The notes under the pieces: model-generated | What the model was told of the DNA's origin: nothing | What the model saw: the letters and a program-made list of their open reading frames with translations, nothing else | The model's database searches: none | From: Fonsecaea monophora | Taxonomy: Eukaryota; Ascomycota; Eurotiomycetes; Chaetothyriales; Herpotrichiellaceae | Direction: 5' to 3' | Assembly: GCF_001642475.1 (NCBI RefSeq) | Contig: NW_019174022.1 | Coordinates: 62,001 to 126,000 of the forward strand | DNA: 64,000 nt | Program-made: the position numbers and the translations under genes | Part shown: in pieces, positions 11,760-22,954 of the stretch | Layout: every line of letters begins with the position of its first letter | Position numbering within the stretch: position 1 is the first letter of the stretch

Positions 11760-13277
11760 TTAGCGACGGCGTTGGACAGTCTGCCAGCCATCCGAGTCGG
11801 TCCCTTTCCTGGCACGGGTACCAACACCTGGAACAAATTTTGCAATATTCGGGTTGTAAGAACGGCCACTTGATCCAGACTTCCCACTGTTACTGCGATC
11901 TCGGGGACCTGTTCCGGGATAAGGAATTTGGGTGATCAAGTTCATGGGCCGTTCGCAAGGGTCATGAGAGAATCCAACCTGGACCTCTTGGTAGGGTCCT
12001 GGCCTCCTCGATCGACGAAGAAACTCCTCTCGGACAATGCGGGCAATGACGGTAGACGAAAAGACCGCAGTAGCTAGAGCAATAGAAGTCAGAGCGATGA
12101 CAAGGTAGGGGAAGGGGGTGCCGACTTACCATTACCAGTGTTAAACAACCATACCAACTCGACATTATGTCGACCGACAAGTTCAACCAAGTCCCTCCTG
12201 AATCTGTCTTCAGTCAAGCCGTTGGTGAAGAGTTGTTGACGAGCAAAGGTCAAGCGACGACGCTCGTTGGTCGGAGGTTGCATTCGAGCAAGGTCCTCGT
12301 TCTCGGGATAGGCCTCGCCATACTTGACCTCATGGCCTTTTCCAAACAAGCCACAGCCATAGTCATGAACGGCTTCGACTTCCTCGTTCATGAAAACCAT
12401 GGCGGCACCGGCGTACTGGAAGATGACACAGACGGCCTCATATTGCTCCACGTATGCCATGGAAAAGATGGCACCAGTGCTAATCCGTTCCGTCACCATG
12501 CTCAAGGGCTTATCTTTGGACCAGCCATAGATCCAGATGCAGCGGAAGTCCTCCTCCCGCGATGGACCGCATTGACCCTGGTTCGAGGCTTGCTCGGTGA
12601 TGTGTCGCTTTAATCCGTCAGACGGTCCAAACTTGACCAAACGATTGTTGCTTGGGATGTCGGTTGCAGCAACCGCTGCCCAAGTGGATGAAGTATTGGA
12701 TCTTGCAGCAGGACAACCTGCGTTGCCATTTTGAGGGAGGAGTTGAGCTTTGGCGACAGGGATAGAGTTCATGCGGAATTTCTCAATAGACCAAGGAGCC
12801 GTGGTCTGATTGAACGTGTCAAGCATGGAGTGGACGTCCCGTGCAATGCCATTCGCTGCTTCATTTTCACCCTCGCCTCGCAGCTTGTTCCATGATTAGT
12901 CCAGCGCGCTGCACATGGGAACAGCCGTTCCTTACATGCTCCACAACCCGATTCAAGTGGCTCAGGGCATCCGCCATAATGTCGCTGACATGGAGAGGGT
13001 CGTTTCCGATTGCCATCATGTCCTGTGTTGATGCCTGATTAGCACGGGTTCGTCTTTTTCGCCTTGCGCGGCATCTGGAGAGGGACGAGGGGTTTGGGGG
13101 GGAAAAGGACAAAGGATGGGTGTTCAAGGGTAGGGAGGGACCAACTTCAGAGTCTTCACTACTGGCGTCACTGTAGGTGAGAGAAGGAGAATAGATTGGA
13201 TGGTGGGAGGGGTGGCCGAGGCTGCGCCAGGTTGGGCTAGAGGTGGTAGAGGAGGAGGAATATCTGGAGAGCATCAT
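11760..13277 (-). CDS. Hypothetical protein with degenerate RRM-like domain
   Basis: Three exons, 12936-13277, 12130-12883 and 11760-12073, are joined by introns of 52 bp (branch GACTAAT) and 56 bp and give about 469 residues. Residues 1-90 are Ser/Pro-rich and contain the basic run RCRARRKRRTR, a possible nuclear signal. The core, FRCIWIYGW followed by AIFSMAYVEQYEAVCVIF and AAMVFMNEEVEAVHDYG, has the beta-alpha-beta pattern of an RNA-recognition motif, but without clear RNP1/RNP2 aromatics. The C-terminus is basic and Gly/Ser-rich and ends WQTVQRRR. The start is uncertain: the ATG at 13277 keeps the Ser/Pro region, while a later ATG pair at 13019 would give a shorter protein beginning MMAIGNDPLH. 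An RNA- or nucleus-related role is inference only. Confidence 0.7.
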
Positions 13278-13926
13278 GGTGGAAGAGGGAGGAGGAGAGC
13301 AGGAGATGTGTCTCAACAACTCTGAAAGGGGTGCGGCACAAAGGCAGGGCACTTGGGGGGTGAAGCGTGAAGCGTCAATAGAGCTTCTTCTCCTCAAGCC
13401 CAAGGCAGTAAACAAGATTGTGTGTTTCCTGTCGCCACTTCACTTTGGATGCCTGGGGGAAACAAAGAAGTCAAGGAAGGCTCCCGCTACAGAACCAGAA
13501 ACAGCAGTGCAGGTTTCGCGTCAAGCAGCAGCTACCCGAACCAAGATAAAAGAGCTGGTTTTGATGGGCTTTTTTTTCTTTCTTCAAAAGATATCAAGAT
13601 AGTTCGATGGACTGGGTTCCTTTAGATTTTGTTTTCAACACTGAGGATGTGGGAATTTGTTTGCTCCTCTCAGTCCTGGTGGGAATCTCATCTCATTTGT
13701 ATGTCTGGCCACCTCCAACCATTGCTCCACAGTGGGAGAAACCACCCCTCAGACCCGTTGGTCCATGGTCCATGGCCTTCTGGATCTCAGCATTTTGATA
13801 ATATAAACTTGCAGATAAGGGCCAAAGGGAGACAAAACACCATAGCGGACAAGCTGCTCGTCAAGCCCGCCGGAACCTACAGAGTTATCACATGTGCCAA
13901 CTGGAGCTGATCCATATTTCTTCGCT

Positions 13927-15243
13927 TCATCTTCCAATCGTAGAGTCTTGTCTCGGTGAGCGCCAGAACGCCATCCTGATGCCCAACTCCCGACCCAATG
14001 CCCGTCTTGCCTCGATTGTCCTGGTCATAGCATCTCGATTTTCGTGGGCACGGCGAAGGAGATATTTCATACACTCCCCCATCTTGCCCCAAACCAAATA
14101 TTTATATGCCTTGGGAACCTCCACGGTGTGGTTGCTGTCGTGCGACGCTAAACGGGTCCTTGCCCGCTGTACCACCTCGTAGCTGACGTTGTCCGCCATC
14201 CCCATCAGTTGGCCATATGCCAGTTCGATCCGGGGCTCGCCAGTACGAGCTTGCTCATCTCGAAGTTCGCTGGCTAGTCTGACCGATTCAGCATTGTGGG
14301 TGGCGAGCACGAGAGCAACCCGAGGGAATTCCGTGGATCCTCCCTCCACAGGCTGCAGGATGCCCTGGTATCGCCGTTGCAGGATGCTCCTCGCGATGCC
14401 GTTGTAGCAATTGTGGGTCTCGTCGATGGTGGGCCAGAACAGCTCGCGAGGATCACTTCCCATGTAGGCTCCTCGCACCAGCTTCACCCCGAGCACGAAG
14501 CCTTCTGTTCGAGCTAGCTCAAGATGCCGTGCCAGATTTTGTGGCGTCTTTTTAGCATACGCCTGGTAGGTGCCGTATACCAATGCTTGTTCGCGGTTGT
14601 ACCGCTTTGCAAAGTACATTGTCCAATTGTCGATGCCTTGTTGCAACGATGCCTGTTCGGCATCGAACAGAAGTTTGACCCCTTTCTCTTGAGCTCGTTT
14701 GCAGATATCATGTACAGCCTCCTCAAACTCTGGTGAACACGCAATGGTCGCCTTAAGATGTCGAAGGGCTTGACGTCCAGCTCCAGTGAATTTCAGTGCG
14801 ACAAAGTCGCCCTGCTGAGCGAGGTCCACCGTATCGATGGTGTTCTGTCTCCACGTGGCAATCTCCTCAGCATCAACGTGTGCTTGTTCTGAAGCATTCT
14901 TGGGAACCACCAATCCCTCGGCCTCTTCCTTACTAAGGACAACCTCTTTTGCGTGACCCAATATAACCCCCTTAAAGCCGGTTCTCTTCAAGTCTGAAAT
15001 TGTCCTTCGGACCTCTGATGGCGTCTCGCCAGCACAGAATTGGGCGTAGAAGGTGTGCTTGAGGAGCGAGTGAAGAATCGGATTGCGGTCGGGGTTGAAC
15101 AGAGGCGACTTCGTGTGAGCAAGGAAGGTCATGGCGACTAACGAGGGACGAAGTAGAAATGGAACGGATGATATTGAGGTGATGAAATACGACCGCAGCA
15201 ACGAATTTAAGGGCACGCATGCCAACGGTCTTGGTGAGCGCAT
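13927..15243 (-). CDS. PUT1: Proline dehydrogenase, mitochondrial
   Basis: A single-exon frame gives 438 residues from the ATG at 15243. The enzyme oxidises L-proline to delta-1-pyrroline-5-carboxylate with FAD, passing electrons to the respiratory chain at the inner mitochondrial membrane. Family landmarks are present: LLFDAEQAS, the strand KLVRGAYMGSDPRE, LATHNAES, AYGQLMGMAD and the substrate-binding YLLRRAHEN near the C-terminus, whose two Arg residues bind the proline carboxylate. The first 40 residues (MRSPRPLACVPLNSLLRSYF and following) are Arg/Ser/Leu-rich without acids, as in a mitochondrial presequence. The frame remains open upstream to 15513, so a longer N-terminus is possible. 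The yeast symbol is used by homology; in Aspergillus the gene is prnD. Confidence 0.95.
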   Translation of the reverse strand: MRSPRPLACVPLNSLLRSYFITSISSVPFLLRPSLVAMTFLAHTKSPLFNPDRNPILHSLLKHTFYAQFCAGETPSEVRRTISDLKRTGFKGVILGHAKEVVLSKEEAEGLVVPKNASEQAHVDAEEIATWRQNTIDTVDLAQQGDFVALKFTGAGRQALRHLKATIACSPEFEEAVHDICKRAQEKGVKLLFDAEQASLQQGIDNWTMYFAKRYNREQALVYGTYQAYAKKTPQNLARHLELARTEGFVLGVKLVRGAYMGSDPRELFWPTIDETHNCYNGIARSILQRRYQGILQPVEGGSTEFPRVALVLATHNAESVRLASELRDEQARTGEPRIELAYGQLMGMADNVSYEVVQRARTRLASHDSNHTVEVPKAYKYLVWGKMGECMKYLLRRAHENRDAMTRTIEARRALGRELGIRMAFWRSPRQDSTIGR

Positions 15244-16426
15244 GTCTAAGGTGTGAGTGTCAGTCTCGACAACATCGTATGCTGTAGATGTAATGTTGCG
15301 CCGTGTATGCGCTTTGCGATGTTGACGTTGTTGTATCTGTCGGTAGCCCTTGTTTTCTATACAATAATCATGACCTCGTAGGCGTGTTTCGTGCCGCGAA
15401 CACACAAAAAGAGCAGGGATGGACTGTATGTAGAGGATCTGTCTCGGAGGTATTCGTGACGTCAATCTGCTATACAAGTAGAGGTCCATTCTGAGGATTG
15501 AGAGGGAGTGCAAAGTAGGGATAGGAGTAGAAGGGAAATCATGAAGGGATGTACAAACTCATTTCAATAAATGATAGCAACAGTGGGCTAATCAAGATAG
15601 AGGGGAGTGGGAGTAGTGGCAGTGAATAATGGTCACCAGGTATCCCGCATTGTAGATAGGTACGTCAGTCGCCAATCTCGCCGCCCATCTCCACGCGCCC
15701 TTCGAGATAAAGAGGAACTGGTGGGTCTTATCGGCTGAGTTTGAGCCGTGAATAGCCGCAAGCGGAAGCGACATAATGCAGGAACCAACTGGCAACCCTC
15801 GCCGATTCTGGCAGTGTCACCTGTGTCCACATCTCATGCCTAGAAGACATTTGAAGATACACAAACCTTGTGATCATTTGTCGCTATACTTGTTGGTTTG
15901 TATTGTTGAGCAGCAGATCAGAGGTTGGTCATCAAACAGTAGACAACTGGCACCCCAACCAGACCTCTCTGAGGTGGGCAAATCCAGAATCAAATCAGGC
16001 GCATCTCATCAGAACTGGCTATGTCTAACAGACTGTCGACCTTCAGGTAAGGAAGAAAGAATGATAATGATGGAACGAACAGGTGGGTTATTCTACTGCA
16101 AGTTGGGCAGCAGTCGAGGTGCACGTGATCAGAACGTTGCTTGGACAACCAAATCCGCCAAGACAACTAACTCGGATTGGGCCAAAGTCGCAACATTGAA
16201 TCTCAAACCGTAACTCGTACACTACAGTTCAAGTCACGGCTCTCCACACACACCTTCAGCAAGCCACGGTCTCGACCACTGTATCTGGCTTGCGCTCTAC
16301 TATCTACGAGCCTCACTCTTCATACCATTCATGGTAGATTGCTTCGCCTCCCATTCTATCTTCGGCGTGTCCTGATGAGCTCCGTTTGGGTGTAATCACG
16401 CATCTCAAGCAGCTCATACTGCCACA
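15244..16426. other. Divergent promoter region, PUT1 / kinesin-8
   Basis: About 1.2 kb between divergent genes. No convincing coding frame was found. Confidence 0.4.
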
Positions 16427-19400
16427 ATGGCCTCTGACGGCGCCTCTTCAATTTCTGTCACTGTTCGAGTGAGACCGTTCACTATCCGAGAAGCCGCTCA
16501 ATTGACGAAATGCGATGACACAACAATATTTCTGGGTGACGGTTCGCTGGCTGCTGCCCCAACTCCAAAGCTCTCTCAGAAGGGCATCCGGTCGGTCATC
16601 AAAGTCGTCGATGAAAAGTGTTTGTATGTGCCGCCCGCCGTTCGATGGAATCTTTCAACAGGCTGACTTACTCCTTCAGGATATTCGACCCCCCCGAAGA
16701 CAATCCTGTTCAGAAATTCTCACGATCCGTCATCCCCTCCGGTAAACGAGTCAAAGACCAAACTTTTGGCTTCGATCGAATCTTTGACGAAAACGCATCT
16801 CAGGGCGAAGTTTACGAAGCCACCACAAGACCTTTGCTAGATAGTGTCTTGGACGGATATAATGCAACAGTCTTCGCTTATGGCGCAACGGGTTGCGGAA
16901 AGACTCACACCATTACTGGCACCGCTCAAGAACCGGGCATCATCTTCTCAGCGATGAAGGAGCTATTTGAGAGGGTCCAAGAGCAGTCCAGCGAAAAGAT
17001 TACAGAGATATCGTTATCATATCTGGAGATTTACAATGAAACCATCCGTGATCTGCTCGTGCCTAGCACCGTCAGAGGCGGGTTGATGTTGAGAGAGGAT
17101 TCAAACCAAGCCGTCTCGGTTGCAGGGCTCTCGAGCCATCACCCACAAAGTGTTGAAGAGGTCATGGAGATGATTGTGAGAGGGAATGAAATGCGGACAA
17201 TGTCACCCACAGAAGCCAACGCAACTTCTTCCCGCTCGCACGCCGTGCTACAGATCAACGTTGCCCAGAAAGACAGAAATGCCGGTGTCGAGGAGCCTCA
17301 CACAATGGCTACTTTGAGCATAATCGACCTCGCCGGGAGCGAGCGTGCAAGCGCCACCAAAAATCGAGGCGAACGACTACTTGAAGGCGCCAACATTAAC
17401 AAGTCTCTTCTGGCACTGGGCAGTTGTATCAACGCCCTTTGCGACCCCCGCAAACGAAATCACGTTCCTTACAGGAATTCCAAACTCACGCGTCTGCTCA
17501 AGTTTTCTCTAGGCGGGAACTGCAAGACTGTTATGATTGTTTGCGTCAGCCCTTCAAGTGCGCATTTTGACGAAACGCAAAACACTTTACGGTATGCCAA
17601 CCGAGCCAAAAACATCCAGACAAAGGTGACTAGAAACGTGTACAACGTCAATCGTCATGTCAAGGATTACCTGGTCAAGATCGATGAACAGATGGCTCAG
17701 ATTAACGAACTAAAGGCTCAGCTGAAGGAGGCCGAGACGTTTGCTTTTGCCAAGTTCAAGAAGCAGAATGAGAAGAAGGAAAGCATTGCCCGAGAGGGAG
17801 TCCAAAGAATCAAAGCGGCGTACGAGAATTCTGCGGCCGAGAGACAAGAACGGACCAACAACATGATCAAGCTGAAGCAAATTGGCCGAAGGATTGCCAT
17901 GCTCTCTTCATGGATTTCTGCCTTTGATGCAGTGTGTGATGGCCTGGATGAAGACGACCTCATGAAGAATATGCAGGCCGTGAAGAAGACAGCTCAAGGC
18001 ATCATGATGGAGTTGGAAAGCGGTCGACACCACTGCCAGCAGAAGGTCCTCAAGAGCAGCTGGGATCGCCCCATGAACACGGCACTGGAGCATAGTTTGA
18101 AACAGCTGAAGGACGTGGACACTGGCGACATGATTGATTCCGAAATGCTTCGACGCGAAGTGGAAATGCTCAAGTTGAATGCTGAGCGTGAGTCATTTGC
18201 AGCTGTGGCCGAGCAAGACAAAAACGGAGATGCTCCCACCATTCAAGTTCTGCTACGAGCCCACTTTGAGACTATCGCTGCCATCGAGAGCTTGAACCGC
18301 ATGAGCGTCGAGGAGGCAGTTGAAGCTGCCAACCAGATTTTGGGAAAGATGATCAACTCCGCATCTGGCGCAGCATCATATGTCGTGAGACCAGATGGAA
18401 GTCTTGCTCCTGTCGAGGCATTTGGGCCGACCAAGGCTGGCACCCCCAAGCGACGCAAACAGAGCATCAACAACTCCATCCTGGACGGGAGTCCTGTGAG
18501 GGTGATCAAGCCTCCGGCGGTCATGGCTACTCATCTGATGACATCTCCAGCCAGAGCCTCGCCTAGACGTCGTGGTCTACTGGGAAGCGCAAAGAAGGGT
18601 GTCCAACTATCCTTTACTCCGAAGAAGAGAAAGTTTCCTCCCAAGGGCGTTAAACGAGCTGTGCGATGGAAAGACGACATTGAGGATGGTGCACTCGCGG
18701 AGTTTGAGAAGACGCCGCAAAAGGTTCCGTCATCGGATGAATCGACCACCGAAATCAGCATCCCTCAGGTGTCAGACCTGACCTCGTCCTTCTCGAAACT
18801 GCAGACACACTCTCCCAGTTCCTCGCCCATCCCGCCTCCGCCCGAAGCCACTCTCAACATTCAGCCGAAGAGCAGTCGTTTCCAGGCCGGGTTTCTGTCC
18901 AAGAAATATGATGGCTCACCCCTCAACTCAAGCATGCTGCCCCCGAAGATGACACCACTGTCATCCTCAGACAGCGAGGCCTCACCGCTGAGGGAAATCG
19001 ATCCGAGTAAGGCATCGAACCGTCGCTCCTTCACTCCCATGCAGCCTAGCAATCACACCTCAGATGCACGCCATGACACTTGTCATACTTCCCCAGCCTC
19101 GAACTCGGACACCGAAAACCAGAATAGCTCAGCCTCTGATAAAGAGGATGCGCTGAAGATTCGCGAAGCCGTAAAACGCTCTTCTTCCCTTCGCCGCTCA
19201 GGTATCCACGGATCTCGGACTCAACGTCGCCGCTCGCCCACCGCAGCAACGGCGGGAGTCGCTGCGTCTCCCACCAACGAGTCGATGTTCGCTGCCGGCC
19301 ATGTTAGGAGAATGGTTCATGGCACAAAGAACGAGCTCTTAAAAGAGAACGACGCAGGGTCTTGGAAGGTCGGGGTTCTGAGTCCCCGGGTTCAAGGCAT

Positions 19401-19581
19401 TGTTAGCCATGGTAAGAGCTCTCTTGTGGCACCATCTAATCCTATTAGGCGGACGACGATGGGAGGCCCCGAACGTGGGGGTGGGACTAGGCTCTCTTCT
19501 GTCGTCTCGGGGGCTAATGCTCACGGACATTCGAGCAGCAGAGGAAGTTTAATGCCTACTGGGAAAGCTGTGTGGCGTTGA
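16427..19581 (+). CDS. Kinesin-8 family motor protein (Kip3/Klp5-6 type)
   Basis: Two exons, 16427-16623 and 16680-19581, with a 56-bp intron, give 1032 residues. The N-terminal motor begins SVTVRVRPF. Its P-loop is GATGCGKT near residues 134-141; the Cys form in place of the common GQTGAGKT is typical of kinesin-8. Switch I (NATSSRSH) and switch II (DLAGSERA) are intact, and PYRNSKLTRLLKFSLGG follows. After the motor, NVYNVNRHVKDYLVKIDEQ and the next 150 residues form a neck and coiled coil. The C-terminal 400 residues are Ser/Pro-rich and basic, consistent with a microtubule-binding tail. Kinesin-8 motors walk to plus ends and limit microtubule length, acting in spindle and nuclear positioning. 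The join at L-IFDPPEDNPVQKFSRS restores the conserved kinesin-8 segment, which supports the intron. Confidence 0.96.
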
Positions 19582-20201
19582 TGGAAACACTCTGCGAGGC
19601 GGTCACTGTTAAAGGGGCCGGTCATTTCTTGCACTTTTGTGTTATAGACTTGTGGTTGAAACTGCGACCAGAAGCAGAGGCTGAAAACTGGACATTGGAG
19701 TACAGGTCTTGAACACGGACTGGACGGGGGCAAATGGGATGGCTGGGACGACATCAAAATGAGGATTATCATGAACGGGGTTGATTTTTTTTGGTTCCTG
19801 GATGCAATTCGTCTTGGACTCGGGCAGTTGGAGAGAGTCTGTGGCCTCGATCCTTGACTACTCAGACCTCCTCGATCAGAGACGAAGGACTTCTGTTGCT
19901 CCTGTTTGTACATCAATTAGACGCCTCTGCGCCGTCTGACCGATGGTTGCGAGCTGATTTATTAGCTGTGCAAACCGTGTGGAGAGACGATGCTATTCAA
20001 TGCGAGAAGCTTTGTCCTTGTTTCGGACTTTTGCTGGTTCGACGTCAAACTATTTCACTGAACTGAGATCGAGCCTGGAATTGACTGGTAGTCGAAGACA
20101 TTCTCGGACATGCATTCTGTGTAGTCATTGATTGGCATGGAGGATTGAATTGTCCCTGTCAGTCACACCGTCCAAGTAAAAACAAGCAAACCTCTCGCTC
20201 G
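19582..20201. other. Convergent intergenic region
   Basis: Three-prime flanks of the kinesin and flavin oxidase genes; no coding frame with support. Confidence 0.5.
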
Positions 20202-21842
20202 TCAAAAGCCCCCTTTGGTCAAGTCATCGAGGTCCGCCATGACGTTTTTGCTCTCGTAGACCTTCCACTGCTCCCGTGCGATCGAATCCGTAAAGTCCTC
20301 GTCGTTCAACATGTCGACGTCGGCGTCGGGATCGTCGACCGCCCGGCCGGGAAGCTGGACGCCCTGGTCCCAGTCGAAGAAGTTGTCCTTGTCCCAGAGC
20401 TCCTTGACCCGGCGCAACTCGTGGCGGTTGTCGCCGAAATAGGCCCTCTCGTAGACACCCTTGGCGAGGATGCCGTCGGGGAAGTTGACAAAGGCGGCTT
20501 GCTTCCCGAGCGAGTAGGGGCGCAGTTCCTTCTTGACCTTGCCGAGGAAGCCTCGCATGTCCCGCTCCATCCACTTGTCCTCCCACTCGAGCGTGACGTA
20601 GGCGTGGTAGACGGCCTGGCGCCAGAAGAAGGCCGTCTCCGACGGTTGCTTCTCCATGGCCTTGCCGCCGGAGTGGATCCAGGTTACGAGAAACTCGACC
20701 TTCTCGCCCGAGTAAAGCCGTCGGAACGTCTCCATCTCCTTCTTGATGATGGCCGTCAGGTTCTCGATCGTGGTCGCGTCGTTGGTGAAGACGAACGAGC
20801 TGTAGATGCTGTACGTCTTGTTGGTCGGGAAGGACCGCACCGTCTCTTCGGACCACTGGGCCACGAGCGTCTCGTGCAGGAACCGCGTCGATTCTTCAGG
20901 TAGTGAGCGTCGTTTGAGTTGCTTGGCCAGGTCGGCGTGCTTGATGTGCTTGTCGATCAGGTTGTTGAACTCGTTCTTGTTCCCGTCAAAGTACGTCAGG
21001 AACCGGATCCCGTCGCCCGTGTTCTGGCGGAGGTCGCAGAGCCAGGTGCTGTCGATCGTGATCTTCTTGGGCCAGTCGGTCGTGTAGAAGGCGTTCATGG
21101 TGGGGATCAACGACGCCATGTTCTCTGCATCGGGGAACCATTGGTACCGTCCAGCCACCACGACGCCGTCGCGGTTCGACAGTCGCTGGACCTTCAGCTT
21201 CATGCTCACCAGGACGCCAAAGTTCCCGCCCCCAGCGCCACGGAGTGCCCAGAAGAGCATGCCTTCCCGCGAATCCCGTGGATGGTTTTCGTGGACGGTA
21301 ACCTGGTCTCCGTCCGCCGTCACTACAGTGGCTTCCATCAAGGTATCACTGCCCATCCCAAAGCTTCTGGTAAAAGGACCAAGCCCGCCGCCCATGATGA
21401 ACCCGCTCACGCCCACGGGCGGACATCTCCCGCCGTTGATTATGAGGCCGTTGCCTTTGCGTCTGTTGTTGATCAGCGTCTTGTACACGTCGCCCCACTG
21501 ACAGCCGGACTCCATTGTGACAGTCTCCAATTTGGCGTCGAGCTTAACGTTCTTCATTCTCCTCAGATCGAGCGAGATGCCCCGGAACGCGGTCGAGTGT
21601 CCGGCATACGAATGACCCGCACACTTGATGGTGACTTTAAGCCTCCTCGACTTCGCCTGTTTGATGATGGCCTGCACCTGGGCTGCATTCTCGGGCTGTA
21701 TCACACAGTCAGGCCTCGAGAAGCGGTACAGCAGGTTCGGGGTTGCCACAGAGCGCTCATACTCCTCTTCCTCCTTTTTCGGACCGCTAGGGCTGAACAC
21801 TGGAATATTTGCGGACCTCAAGATCTCAATTGCTCGATCCAT
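20202..21842 (-). CDS. FAD-linked oxidase, berberine-bridge-enzyme type
   Basis: A single exon gives 546 residues from MDRAIEILRS at 21842. The first half is a PCMH-type FAD-binding domain. CAGHSYAGHS carries the expected histidine attachment site, and GGRCPPVGVSG matches the cysteine attachment site of bicovalently flavinylated members. The C-terminus (YFGDNRHELRRVKELWD followed by NFFDWDQGVQLP) is the BBE domain. Such enzymes oxidise alcohols, sugars or secondary metabolite intermediates using O2. No signal peptide is seen from this start, although most secreted relatives have one; the frame extends 28 codons upstream to 21926 and includes a hydrophobic stretch (LLDSILILI), so a longer start remains possible. 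The gene is GC-rich at third positions and has long open antisense frames, unlike its neighbours. Confidence 0.92.
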   Translation of the reverse strand: MDRAIEILRSANIPVFSPSGPKKEEEEYERSVATPNLLYRFSRPDCVIQPENAAQVQAIIKQAKSRRLKVTIKCAGHSYAGHSTAFRGISLDLRRMKNVKLDAKLETVTMESGCQWGDVYKTLINNRRKGNGLIINGGRCPPVGVSGFIMGGGLGPFTRSFGMGSDTLMEATVVTADGDQVTVHENHPRDSREGMLFWALRGAGGGNFGVLVSMKLKVQRLSNRDGVVVAGRYQWFPDAENMASLIPTMNAFYTTDWPKKITIDSTWLCDLRQNTGDGIRFLTYFDGNKNEFNNLIDKHIKHADLAKQLKRRSLPEESTRFLHETLVAQWSEETVRSFPTNKTYSIYSSFVFTNDATTIENLTAIIKKEMETFRRLYSGEKVEFLVTWIHSGGKAMEKQPSETAFFWRQAVYHAYVTLEWEDKWMERDMRGFLGKVKKELRPYSLGKQAAFVNFPDGILAKGVYERAYFGDNRHELRRVKELWDKDNFFDWDQGVQLPGRAVDDPDADVDMLNDEDFTDSIAREQWKVYESKNVMADLDDLTKGGF

Positions 21843-22954
21843 GGTGATCAGTATCAGGATAGAGTCGAGAAGGACAGCCTTGAGCGAGTGTTCGCATCCG
21901 TGAGTTCCATGATCCGAGTAGACCACTATTGGCTATTTGACCGTCCTGGCCATGCAGCCGCATCCTCCTTCGCAGCTCTCGCCCTCTTTGTATCTCCGAG
22001 CTGGCTGACAGATTGCGGAGATGCTTTGTAGTCAACAAAGGGAAAAAGGATGAGGAGGGGCACAGCCACCACGAGGACTTTGAGTACGAGAAGCATGGGA
22101 AACCATATCACCAATGAAAGATGCCTCGCTGGTTTTTGGTCTCGACCTCATGAATGCCGAGTATCTTTTGTTTGGTCCAAAGCAAACCGGTCAGTCAGGT
22201 AGTGGAGCATGCTTAGAAATGTGAAATGCATCGCGATGTCTTCATCAATGTTGCTTGGGGCTGTTATAACGAGGAGGAAGAGGCCGAACTCGTCTCATGG
22301 TCCGATGCCATGCCTTCCTAATGTGGTTAGCGACCCCTAATCAGGTAAAGACTCGCCGTTAGTGTGGACACCCAAGGCTTTTCGTCGTCGCTCCAGGTCC
22401 GACTTGACATCAAACTGCAGATTCTACACCATACACATTGGGTTGTTTCTCTGCCGGTATTGGACACTCGGGAGTTCTTGAATTTCCTCTATCGCCCAAT
22501 ATGGGAGAGACAGCTGCACGTTCGCCTCTTTTCGACAGGGTGGATGACGTGTCGCCTTTTCTCCCGCCTATGGCCTCGAGCCACGCGAGCCCAATGTCTT
22601 CCCCGCTCGATAATTCCGGCCCCCTTCTATCTCAGAGCCTCACCAAAGGTCCTGATAGTCTCTCTATCAAGCACGCCGTGCTGTTCTCCTTCGTAGGGAT
22701 TGACGGTTGGTGGTCAGCCGTTGCGAGCACATGTGGGGCATAGTAACCGGTGAGGCATCTTCGTTCCTCCGCTAACACTGCAACAGCAGCGTTTGGGATT
22801 CCGTTGCAGCATGGAGGCTCCACGGGGATAGTTGCACCAGGGTAGACTGGTATTTATACTCAAACTGAACATGTCCTGCGTTATTTCAACCCTCTCTTGA
22901 AATTTCTCAACCGCAGAGCAATCGAGGTTGACAGAAGCCAGACATCTCACAACA
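21843..22954. other. Divergent intergenic region
   Basis: About 1.1 kb between the flavin oxidase and ankyrin/vWA genes. An 80-codon frame at 22501-22743 (plus, MGETAARSPLF...) is open but shows no domain, so it is not called. Confidence 0.4.

Noticed and set aside
15776..16213. 145-codon frame in the PUT1/kinesin intergenic region
   Set aside because: No ATG and no recognisable domain; overlaps the divergent promoter region.
20919..22031. 370-codon frame antisense to the flavin oxidase
   Set aside because: Same cause: GC-rich third positions on the opposite strand, with no recognisable domain.
22501..22743. 80-codon plus-strand frame with ATG
   Set aside because: No domain, no splice continuation and low complexity; could be real but unsupported.
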